This document shows positions 34,308 to 43,685 of a stretch of DNA of 64,000 bases, in pieces. The DNA comes from Pycnopodia helianthoides (Eukaryota; Echinodermata; Asteroidea; Forcipulatida; Asteriidae). The stretch lies in assembly GCA_032158295.1 (NCBI GenBank), contig CM063259.1, positions 265,501-329,500 on the forward strand, read 5' to 3'. The number at the start of each line of letters is the position of its first letter. Within the stretch, counting starts at the first letter, position 1. A program made the translations under genes and the position numbers. The notes beneath the pieces are model-generated. The model saw only the letters and a list, made by a program, of their open reading frames with translations. It had not been told where the DNA came from and did no database searches.

Positions 34308-37300
34308 GTGGTTGAGAGGAAACAAAATCTTGACGATATGGCGGGATCCTCATCTGCTTCAAGTTGTGACATCACTGAGCTGGACTGTTCTGTGTGCCAT
34401 CAGCAATTTACTGATCCAAAGATCCTACATTGTCTGCACAGTTTTGTAAAAACTGCATCTGTTTACATGAGTCTGATGGACCTACAAAAGTCGCTGTTTG
34501 CCCAATCTGCTCTCGAAAAACCAAAGTTGATTGCATTGATGTACTAAAGTCAAGCTCCCACCTTGTTGAAAGACTTAAAGGTTTTAGAATCCAAGAACAA
34601 GTGATGAAAAGTCCCCAAACAAAGCTTGCTTGTGGTTCGTGTAGTTTAAAGAAGTGTAAAGTAGCAGCGAGGTGCCTTGATTGCAGCATGTACTTGTGTT
34701 TGAATTGTAAGATGGTTCATCGCCGCATCACTGCACTATCCCAACACAGAGTAGTATCTCTTGATGATCTTCGCAGTGGTAAGGGTCTCAAGACACCAAG
34801 AAAGGAGACAGCTTATGTCGATTGCACTAAGCACCCCGGAGAGAAGTTAAAATTCTTCTGTCAAACCTGTAAAAAGTGGGTCTGTCGAGATTGCAGAGTT
34901 GCTGAGCACGGGAGTCAAAAGCTATTCAAAGGCAGTACTTTGCATGAAGTTGAAGACACTGATCTGTTAAACTCGGTATGGAGAAGTTGGACCAAGAAAA
35001 ATACATCAAGCCTTGAGAAAGCCGTCACTCAGTTCCAATCCACGTTGGAAATCATCACCAAAGCAGGGCCAGTGTTTAACAATCATGCTGCCATACTGGT
35101 GGAGGATGTGAAGGAGTTCGCCAACAACATCCGAAAGGTTATTGAGACTGAAGAAACACATCTCATCGAGGAAATTGGCAGAAAGCGGCAAGAGCAGGAG
35201 GAGACACTTAAAGGCTGCACAAAGAAGGTCAACTCTGCCATAGGGGAAATCAAACATGCCATAGAAACAGCCAATGAAGTCGCTGATGTGCCATCCGACG
35301 ATGACTTCTTTAATTTGCTGCCCATCATCAAGGAAGAGTTGTCAAGGCTTCTTAAGAGAAAGCCTTCAAGTTTTTACACTGGGCTACCACTCATGACGTT
35401 ACAGAAACAACGTGGTGTAGGGCTGAGGCTTGGTCATGTGGAGATGAGCTCCAGGGTCACCTTACCACCACCGGAGCGCAGAGCCAAGCAAGGTTGGTAG
35501 GAAATGTATTCTATTTTCTTCAAAAATTTTATGAAAAAAAGTGCCCACATCCCAGTTTTGTTTAGGATTTCAAGGTATACATTGCCACACTACATGTAGA
35601 TCTTAATGAACCGTAAAGGTTGACAATGCATATGAAGTCTGGTGTAGTCTGGTGCCAAAATGTTCAAAGGTATTAAAGGATGATACATTTACTTGTTTCA
35701 GATTTTCCTAACCGAACAAGTGTTTGAGTTCCTGCTATAGAGTCTTAGCGCACATATCTTCTGAAATCGGTTAATGTAGCACCATAAGGGTTTACAAGGT
35801 GCTGTGGTCGCATTCAGCAGCCACTGCCAGAAACACCAGGGCTCGATTTCACAAAGAGTTCAGACTGATCGTAACTGCAAATCCATCGCAGTTGCTTAGC
35901 AAAGAGTGATGTCACAATACAAATCACTATGGTAATACTGATAACTTCATCTTAAGATGAATCTTAGTGCTTTGTGAAATCAACCCCTGTGCGAACCTCT
36001 TCTCTTAGTGATAAGTGTAACTGGATTCTTTTACAAGCAGTATGCAACACATGGAAGCTACTACTTTAAATAAGCAACATTGGTTAGTGTCTTGCTTAAG
36101 GACACAAGTGTCAGGGCTGGGACTTTTTTCCTTATTTGAGTCCCATCTACACTCGTAGACACCTCAAAGACAGCTGCTCATGGAAATTCTTCAATTACTT
36201 TCATTCCAGCTAATCCCGAAGGTTCTTCAGAGACCTCAGTTCCAGCTAATTTTTGGGGTTCTTCAAAGACTTCAGTTCCAGCTAATCCTGAAAGTTCTCC
36301 AAAGACTTCAGTTCCAGCTAATCCTGGAGGTCCTTCAAAGACTTCAGTTCCAGCTAAACCTGGAGGTTCTTCAAAGACTTCAGTTTCAGCTAAACCTGGA
36401 GGTTCTTCAAAGACTTCAGTTCCAGCTAAACCTGGAGGTTCTTCAAAAACTTCAGATCAAACTAAACCTGGAGGTTCTTCAAAGACTTCAGTTCCAGCTA
36501 AACCTGGAGGTTCTTCAAAGACTTCAGTTCCAGCTAAACCTGGAGGTTCTTCAAAGACTTCAGTTCCAGCTAAACCTGGAGGTTCTTCAAAGACTTCAGA
36601 TCAAGCTAATCCTGGTGGCTCTTCAGAGACATCAGTTCTAGCTAATCCAAGAGTGGTCTTAAAATGTGAAACATATCCTGAATTGCCAGGAGCCAAAAGA
36701 AAGCAGGTATGACACAATCTTGTTTCCCATTGTTCTATCTTGCTTGATTCTAACATCTCTAAGATGAGCCCAGTTTAATTAGGCCTGTGGTTGATTTACT
36801 CTACCAAAAAGCATGGTAGCCAGCAAAATTTTTATGGTTAAGGTAATTTTGAAAACGAAATTCAATAGTTTCTCTTACGGTTTTAAGGTTAACCGGTTTA
36901 ATGTCCCAACCAAATACTTGCATCTTTGACATGTGCATGCAAGGTAACCTTCATAGTGCTCAAAAGTTTGCAACATGTGTGCGCACAAAGCAGTCTGTTT
37001 TGGGAGCAAGTTAGCATTGTGTGTTAGTGACATTGAGAGGTAAGTGATGAAAGTGGATCAGTATAGTGCACTGACCATGTGTAAGATCAGAACTCAATTT
37101 CATAGAGATGTTTAAGCTCAAAAAGTAGCTAAGCATAACTTTGTTATGCTTACCAGAATAAGGTGACCAGCCAAAACACTGTATCACATTAATCATCTTT
37201 GACTGGTATCCAGCTTTGTCAAGCAAAAACAGGGGCTTAAGCAGTTCTATGAAATTTGGTCCAGTAGCTTGTATTTTAAACCCTGCATCATTTTTTGTAT

Positions 37301-37364
37301 TGTAATGTTACAGATCACCTCCAGGAAGCCACTGAGCAGGGAGATGATTCAAGGAAGGTTTTAA
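34308..37364 (+). CDS. TRIM-like RING/B-box protein with a 12-residue repeat tail
   Basis: The putative E3 ubiquitin ligase has three coding exons: 34338-35492, 36210-36706 and 37314-37364, about 567 residues. ATG 34338 is chosen because it precedes a RING finger (CSVCHQQFTDPKILHCLHS, then FCKNC and CPIC). Two B-boxes follow (CGSCSLKKCKVAARCLDC; then CTKHPGEKLKFFCQTC with WVCRDC), then a coiled coil rich in E, K and Q. Exon 2 encodes twelve copies of a unit like SSKTSVPAKPGG. The junction phases fit: G/CT at exon 1-2 and codon boundary at exon 2-3. No NHL, SPRY or filamin domain is visible. One base is missing in the RING (T run 34442-34445). Echinoderm genomes carry many TRIM genes; I cannot place this one in a named subfamily. 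Ligase activity is inferred from the domains. Confidence 0.85.
34338..35492 (+). CDS. TRIM-like exon 1: RING, B-boxes, coiled coil
   Basis: The reading frame from ATG 34338 is broken at the T run 34442-34445: upstream it reads HCLHS, downstream (one frame over) FCKNCICLHE. Adding one T rejoins the C3HC4 pattern. From there the frame is open for more than 340 codons to the donor G/GTTGGT at 35493. The continuation past the donor ends in a stop after three codons, which supports splicing. Confidence 0.82.
35785..36150 (-). mobile_element. tRNA-derived SINE, family B, interrupted by a MITE
   Basis: It shares blocks with 3530-3800 (GGGTTTACAAGGTG..., AACACCAGGG, CTTCTCTTAGTGATAAGTGT, TTAGTGTCTTGCTTAAGGAC). 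The 153-bp MITE at 35837-35989 splits the copy. It lies in the TRIM intron. Confidence 0.65.
35837..35989. mobile_element. 153-bp MITE, CAGGGGTCGATTTCAC family, inserted in a SINE
   Basis: The termini are inverted: CAGGGCTCGATTTCACAAAG at the left, and CTTTGTGAAATCAACCCCTG at the right. The reverse complement is nearly identical over the whole length to 57961-58112. The SINE copy at 3530-3800 shows the same site without the insert. Confidence 0.88.
36210..36706 (+). CDS. TRIM-like exon 2: twelve 36-bp coding repeats
   Basis: The acceptor is TTTCATTCCAG and the donor GTATGA. The 36-bp unit TCTTCAAAGACTTCAGTTCC followed by AGCTAAACCTGGAGGT encodes SSKTSVPAKPGG. Central units are nearly identical at the DNA level and outer units more diverged, as expected for slippage or unequal exchange. 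Two units vary to SSKTSDQ. It ends with LKCETYPELPGAKRKQ. The repeat is probably disordered and rich in Ser/Thr phosphorylation candidates. Confidence 0.88.
37085..37262. mobile_element. MITE, GGGCCCAATTTCAT family, diverged
   Basis: CTCAATTTCATAGAGATGTT at the left faces AGCAGTTCTATGAAATTTGG at the right. The internal CCAGAATAAGGTGACCAGCC block is typical of the family. It lies in the second TRIM intron. Confidence 0.6.
37314..37364 (+). CDS. TRIM-like last coding exon
   Basis: The acceptor is ATGTTACAG. In phase it encodes ITSRKPLSREMIQGRF and a stop at 37362-37364. A second frame in the same stretch stays open for 35 codons (HLQEATEQGDDS...NY-stop), but it does not fit the exon 2 phase unless there is another indel. 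The assignment is therefore moderate. Confidence 0.55.
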   Translation: MTSRKPLSREMIQGRF

Positions 37365-37815
37365 GCGTTGTAAAACTGAACTGTGAAGGAAAACAAATAC
37401 TGACAGACTTTAGGAATTACTGATGCAAATCTAGTGCCAGTCTGTACAATGTACATTTAACTCAGGACAACAACCCTATTTGTGACAGCTGTTACTGATT
37501 TTAAAGTTCTCAGTGTCAAGCTTATTTTGCTAAAATTGTCACCCCATTCCAACCAAAAGTTGTTCTGTTAGGTTAGTGAAGTTAAGTTACTAATTATTTT
37601 TTGTTCAGCGTAATATGTATCAGTGCAAAAAACGTTTCATCTCCTAAAGTGAAATATTTGTATGACACACATCCTTTCATTGCCAATCAGGACTTTCACT
37701 AGAAAGCTTTATATCCGGTCATTTGTTAAGTCCATATTGGGGCTAACTCTCATGGCTAACCCTGTCCTTTCGTAATGTATGAGAAGCTATTGAAATGCAC
37801 TCAGTGCAACATTAT

Positions 37816-37957
37816 ACAATTGTTGCCTGCGGTGACATGGTCCATGGTGTTTTGTACAACCGAGGGGGCAAATGGCACCCGAGGCAAAAGCCGGGGGTGC
37901 CATTTGACCCGAGGGTGTACAAAACTCATAGACCATGTCACCGCAGGCAACAATTGT
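37816..37957. repeat. 142-nt near-perfect palindrome
   Basis: The left arm ACAATTGTTGCCTGCGGTGA continues through CATGGTC, TTTTGTACA and AAATGGCACCC. Each block returns in inverted order on the right, ending TCACCGCAGGCAACAATTGT. The loop is only a few bases (AAAA). Short open frames crossing it on both strands are consequences of the symmetry. Confidence 0.93.
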
Positions 37958-37958
37958 T

Positions 37959-38168
37959 TTGTTATACCTCCGTCTTGAATTCTTAGTAGTATTTTCCTCA
38001 TTTGAAGGACTCTAATTTCATCGAAATGATGATAATCGCGATCCTTTGCTGCCCAGAAAGTTGTACGACACGCGCGTGAGAGGAGAGTGGTACATGGATA
38101 TTTGTTGCCCGCTCATGTGATCGTTCTGCGCCAATGAAAATACAGCATTCAAAACAGAGGTATAACAA
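37959..38168. mobile_element. 210-bp terminal-inverted-repeat element next to the palindrome
   Basis: TTGTTATACCTCCGTCTTGA at the left matches the inverted TTGTTATACCTCTGTTTTGA at the right, two mismatches. It starts within two bases of the palindrome's end, so the two may form one composite foldback element. There is no coding capacity. Confidence 0.75.
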
Positions 38169-38399
38169 GATTGTATGATATGGTTTCTGAAGTTAATAGA
38201 ATGTTTTTTGTTCAGCATACTAAAAATTATACTTTTCTTTGTTATATTCAAAATAAATCCATCTTCATTTACTCAGTTCTTAGACTAGAAAAATAAGGAC
38301 TTTATTTTTTGTTTAACTTTCTAAAAGAAGAAAAGCCAGTTTTACTTTTGTGTTTTCTCTAGGATTAAGATCAAGACAATAAAGCTTTTCACTTTTAGT

Positions 38400-40500
38400 A
38401 AAAGATGTGATTTTATGCCCTAAAATGATGCAGTATACTACTGATGCCTTTTTATAACTTGAACCAAAGATTTCAGCAAAATTGGCAGAAATACTGATAT
38501 TTGATAAATGGGCAAAAATGAAAAAACACAAGGGGAAAGTCCAGCATTTTAATCAATTTATGCATTTTAAGTTGTGATTTTATGTTAAATGATGCAGTAT
38601 ATTTACCTACTGATGCCTTTTTATTAACTTGAACCAGGATTTCAACAAAAATTGCGAAATACTGCATTTGAAATAGGCAAAAATATGAAAAACCACAAGG
38701 GGTAAGTCCAGTATTTTAATCAAATTTAGAGACTTTTTTAAGTTGTGATTTTTTGCTCAAAAATGATGCAGTATTACACTACTGATGCCTTTTTATATAA
38801 CTTGAACCAGGATTTCAACAAAAATTGGCGAAATACTGCAGTTTAATAAATGGGCAAAAACTGAAAAAATCACAAGGGGTAAGTCCAGCATTTTAATCAA
38901 ATTTGGGCTTTTTTAAGTTGTGATTTTATGTCTAAAATGATGCAGTATACAATACTGATGCCTTTTTATATAACTTGAACCAGGATTTCAGCAAAAATGG
39001 CAGAAATACTGACATTTAATAAATAGGCAAAAAACTGAAAAAATCACAAGGGGTAAGTCCAGCATTTTATCAAATTTGAGCAATTTTTAAGTTGTGATTT
39101 TATGTTTGAAAATGATGCAGTATACAATACTGATGCCTTTTTATATAACTTGAACCAGGATTTCACAAAAATTGCGGAGAAATACTGACATTTGATAAAT
39201 GGCCAAAAACTGAAAAATCACAAGGGGTAAGTCCAGCATTTTTAATCAAATTTTGGCCATTTATAAGTTGTGATTTTATGCCTAAAATGATGCAGTATAA
39301 CTACTGATGCCTTTTTATATAACTTGAACCAGGATTTCAGCAAAATTGGCGAAATACTGACATTTGAAGAATGGGCAAAAATGAAAAAACCACAAGGGGT
39401 AAGTCCAGCATTTTAATCAAATTTGGCATTTTTAAGTTGAATTTTTATGCCCAAAATGATGCAGTATATACTACTGATGCCTTTTATATTAACTTGAACC
39501 AGGATTTTAGCAAAATTGGCTGAAATACTGACATTTAAAATGGGCAAAATATGAAAAAATCCACAAGGGGTAAGTCCAGATTTTCATCATAATTTTGGCA
39601 TTTTTAAAGTTGTGATTTTATGCCTAAAATGATGCAGTAAATACTACTGATGCCTTTTTATTAAACTTGAACCAGGATTTCAGCAAAATTTGGCGGAAAT
39701 ACTGACAATTGATAAATGGGCCAAAAACTGAAAAAATCCAAGGGGTAAGTCCAGATTTTAATCAATTTTGGCCATTTTAAAGTTGTGATTTTATGCTTAA
39801 ATGATGCAGTATACAATACTGATGCCTTTTTATTAACTTGAACCAGGATTTCAGCAAAAATGGCTGAAATACTGACATTTATAAATGGGCCAAAAAATAA
39901 AAAAACACAAGGGGTAAGTCCAGCATTTTAATCAAATTTGGGCTATTTTTAAGTTGTGAATTTTTATGTTTGAAAATGATGCAGTATACAATACTGATGC
40001 CTTTTTATATAACTGAACCAGGATTTCAACAAAAAGGCGGAAATACTGACATTTGATAAATGGGCAAAAACTGAAAAAATCACAAGGGGTAAGTCCAGCA
40101 TTTTCATCAAATTTGAGCCAATTAATTGCGATTGTATGCCTAAAATGATGCAGCGTACAATACTGATGCCTTTTTATATAACTTGATCAGGATTGCAACA
40201 AAATTAGGTGAAATACTGACATTTGAGAAATGGCAAAAACTGAAAAACACAAGGGGTAAGTCCAGCATTTTATCAAATTTGGCCATATATTGCGATTGTA
40301 TGCCCTAAAATGATGCAGCGTACAATACTGATGCCTTTTTATTTAACTTGAACCAGGATTTCAACAAAATTGGTGGAAATACTGATATTTGAGAAATGGG
40401 CAAAAAACTTAAAAAAGCACAAGGGATAAGTCCATTATTTTAATCAAATTTTGCCAAATTTTTAAGTTGCCCTTTTTTAATTTTATGCCCTAGTAGGTTT
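38400..40500. repeat. Satellite array, about 172-bp unit, 12 copies
   Basis: The phrase GATGCCTTTTTAT recurs twelve times at about 170-174-bp spacing, from 38443 to 40330. Shared unit blocks include AACTTGAACCAGGATTTCA, GAAATACTGACATTTGATAA and CACAAGGGGTAAGTCCAGCA. Copies differ by substitutions and many 1-2-bp indels. Confidence 0.96.
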
Positions 40501-42049
40501 TATGCCTTTTATGGAAAAACAGTTAAATGTAGGTAATTAAAGTTTTACAAAATAAAGAAGCAAATTTTCAGGTTCTGTGGCTATCCTTTTTTCAACAAAA
40601 TAATTAAATAACAAAATTCAATACAAAAGGAGACAAACTTTCTTTACTCAGTTGCGTTCTGTTTAAAGTTAAGGTTTCATCAAGATGTCCCCTAAAAACA
40701 AGTAAGCATCGTCTACAGCAATCAAGATAATTTCCATTACAAAATTGATAAAATTAAATAAATAATGTGATGGCACCAAATGAAACACATGCGTGAATAA
40801 ACAAGACCTAAATTAACAGTTCAGAAAATGCACAAAATATAAAGTACTGTTAGCAACAAATAAAATCTATCTTTTCAACTGTTAAATATACTACTATTTT
40901 TATCCATTTAGTTCAATAAATAAATACATACATAAAGATACTTCATATTTAAATCAAGTCTTGTGCCAAGAGCAAAGGTTTCTCATACTGACACAAAAAA
41001 AACACCAAAAAAACAAAAACAAACATTGACACAAAATAAATGAGCTGCACAGCAGTTCCTTTGAGCATTCTGTACCAGATTTCTGGCCTTTAGAGATCCA
41101 ATGGTCATAATTCATGATATGTAAATTTAAAAAACATATTGACCAATTTTCAAACACACGAGGAGATTGACTCCAAATGTGGCACAACTAAGATTACCAT
41201 GATGTCAATATCTGCAAATGTTTTGGGCAAATGATCGTTCTAAACCTACTCTTTGCTCAAAATGTAAAAGAGATGATTATCTAGTACTAAAGACAACTTA
41301 AGAGTCATAATTATCGAAAAGAAATCAATTAGTTTCAATATGAAAGCTCAATAATTTTAAAGTTTTTATATCAGTGCCAATCCTCCAGAGAAAATTTTAT
41401 AATCCTCTCTCATATTTTGAGAAAATATATAATTTTCTAGTTAGTTACCCATGATTAAATTGAGGGAATAGCACTCCACACTAATGCTAAAAATAGAAGC
41501 TCAGTACCTGGATATCAGACAACGTGTTAAATTTCATGAACAAACGCTTCATGTCTACTCATGTACTGACTGTACTTCTACTGTGGTCTGGCACGCCAAG
41601 CTGTTGATCATGTGACAGGGGTGGAATGTTGTCTGTTATCTGGGTACTATGAGCAGAAGTGAGTCATATAAATGACTCACCTTATTGATACGTGACAGTA
41701 GAATACATTTTGAGAAGTTATGCTAGGTTCCATTATTTTCATGTTGATGCCAAATACACATGTAATCAAGTTGAATATGTCATTTAAATTTTGTACAAAC
41801 ACCCTGATCAGTGCATATTAACAGGCCTTTTACCAATTAATAGTCACTATTAACAAAAAACACTGACATTTTTCCACAAAACACTCACAAATCAAGCTCA
41901 GCCTGCTCAAGTCACTAGGTTTAGATACAAAGCCACCAAATTACTATTACAGTTATTTAATTATATCTTACTAGTACCTGTAATGAAACCAAGGACCCTA
42001 AAAAAGTGACTAGCACAAAGGTTCCTATGTTCAAATGATTAATAATAGC

Positions 42050-42185
42050 AATCAGCTTTAGATGTGGGAGGAGCACCCCCGGGAAACCAACGCTATTGGG
42101 TAGGAATTAAACATAATCCACTGGTCTGAGTTGGGATTTAAACCGAAGACCACAGAGATACCACTTGGCTGACTTGATCCCTGAA
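42050..42185 (-). mobile_element. tRNA-derived SINE, family C, minus orientation
   Basis: It contains TTTAGATGTGGGAGGAGCAC and GTTGGGATTTAAACC, shared with 59633-59800 and 62300-62500. The minus strand shows a B-box-like GGTTTAAATCC. Confidence 0.55.
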
Positions 42186-42269
42186 GTGACTGCAATGTCA
42201 CCATTGAATACATAATGTATGCAAATTAACTATTTTGTACAATATACTACCTCACCTTGGGTTGGAGAC

Positions 42270-42612
42270 CAGCTCCTTATAACCAACAGTGAATAGAACA
42301 GATGACTTTACATCCTGCATATTCAAATTAGCTAGCTGATATAAATATATGCATGAGCCTTATAACTACAGTGGATAAGAACAGATGACTTACTCCAGCA
42401 TATTCAAATTAGAAAGCTGATATAAATATATGCATGAGCCTTAAACCTACAGTGATAGAACAGATGACTTTACTCAGCATATTCAATTAGAAAGCTGATA
42501 TAAATATATGCATGAGCCTTATAACCTACAGTGGATAAGAACAGATGACTTTACATCCTGCATATTCAAATTAGCTAGCTGATATGAATATGCAAAACCC
42601 TTGTAACCTACA
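42270..42612. repeat. 81-bp tandem repeat, about 4 copies
   Basis: The blocks CTTATAACCTACAGTGGATA, GAACAGATGACTTTAC and GATATAAATATATGCATGAG recur at about 80-82-bp spacing. There is a partial last copy. Confidence 0.88.
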
Positions 42613-43326
42613 GTGGATAAGGACGGCCCAAATGATACTATTTATGTCTTTCATGACTGTGAATCGCACAGCATAGACTCAACAATGCTCCAGACATACT
42701 TTTATTTCTATGCTACAAGAAATATACACTCACAGACATTTCAACCAAATTTCAACTATTTTAAACAACACCATTATGACAATTTCCAGACTTTTTTGGA
42801 CGCTAGGTGATGTCAGACTCACCAGGTGAATCAATTGTTCTTTAAAATGTGCGCAAGCTCATAACTATGAAGCAATGGATATTTACCAGGCAAGTCTACT
42901 GACACCTAGCCTTTCAGAGTTTCCTATTGTACAGCGCTGCTGACTGTAAGCTAAAACTGCCTCAGTGAATGGCACAGTGCACTTTTAACTCCATCTCAAT
43001 ATAATTGTTTTTTTTACTTATAATAAATACTGTACTTTGTCATCACATAAATAAAAAATAAATACAACTGGCTTTCCACTATCTTCATCCATAAGAGTAT
43101 TATATTTTTTCTCTATTTACACTACACATATTATCACTATCATAGTTCTTTGTAATGTTTTTCTCGCACACATTCATGCATAAGCATATTTCTCTTCTTT
43201 TTGTTTGTCCTTTTTTTTAACCCCACTTTTAAAATTATACATCTGCATTATTTCTACATGACATCTTATTATTAAATTAAAAAGTACAATAAGAAACATT
43301 GCACGAATGTTGTACGACAGATTTGC

Positions 43327-43685
43327 TTATAAGTAAAAAGCTTTGTGAAACTGGACCAAGTCCAAAGTTCCAACTGAGGATGGGAAAGGATTACCACGTC
43401 TGCCGTCTGACTGATGGGGGCGGGGGGGGGGGGGGGGTTCATACACATGTATCATGGACCCCAGCGCTACCACGACGGTCATGATTGTTGGATCTACTGT
43501 CTTAGCCATATCCAACAACCTGACTGTCTCCTGTATACCCTCCAGGTCATCCTCTGTGTCAGTAGGATGCATGGGGGCAGAGAAGCTGTGATGATCTCGT
43601 GGGGTGGCAGGCTGCTGAAGGAGACGACTCTGCTCGTTCGTTACATCATCGATGTCGTCGTCGGACTTCTCAATCAGAGGGTCAA
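43327..43685 (-). CDS. UNC80: UNC80 last coding exon (C-terminal tail)
   Basis: The acceptor is TTTCCAG. It encodes PLIEKSDDDIDDVTNEQSRL, then EDDLEGIQETVRLLDMA and VVVALGSMIHVYE. A run of 16 C (plus-strand G, about 43422-43437) follows, translated as proline. The frame after this run, and so the stop at 43327-43329, depends on its exact length. Confidence 0.75.

Larger units (their letters stand above)
37365..43326. other. Convergent intergenic region, repeat-rich
   Basis: The stretch between the TRIM stop and the UNC80 stop has no recognised gene. It contains a palindrome, an inverted-repeat element, a satellite array and an 81-bp tandem repeat, listed separately. 40500-42240 is AT-rich DNA with only a SINE. 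Possible polyadenylation hexamers are AATAAA at 38252 (+) and, for UNC80, AATAAA on the minus strand at 42711-42716. Confidence 0.5.

Noticed and set aside
36180..36641. 153-codon frame LQRLQFQLNLEV as the main product
   Set aside because: The other frame joins in phase to the RING/B-box exon through AG/GT sites and to the last exon; this frame does not, so it is treated as a shadow of the repeat.
37775..38001. Overlapping short frames on both strands sharing the same peptides
   Set aside because: They mirror each other because the DNA is a palindrome.
38400..40500. CRISPR-like array
   Set aside because: Units are about 172 bp, contiguous and diverged throughout, with no unique spacers; this is an animal satellite.
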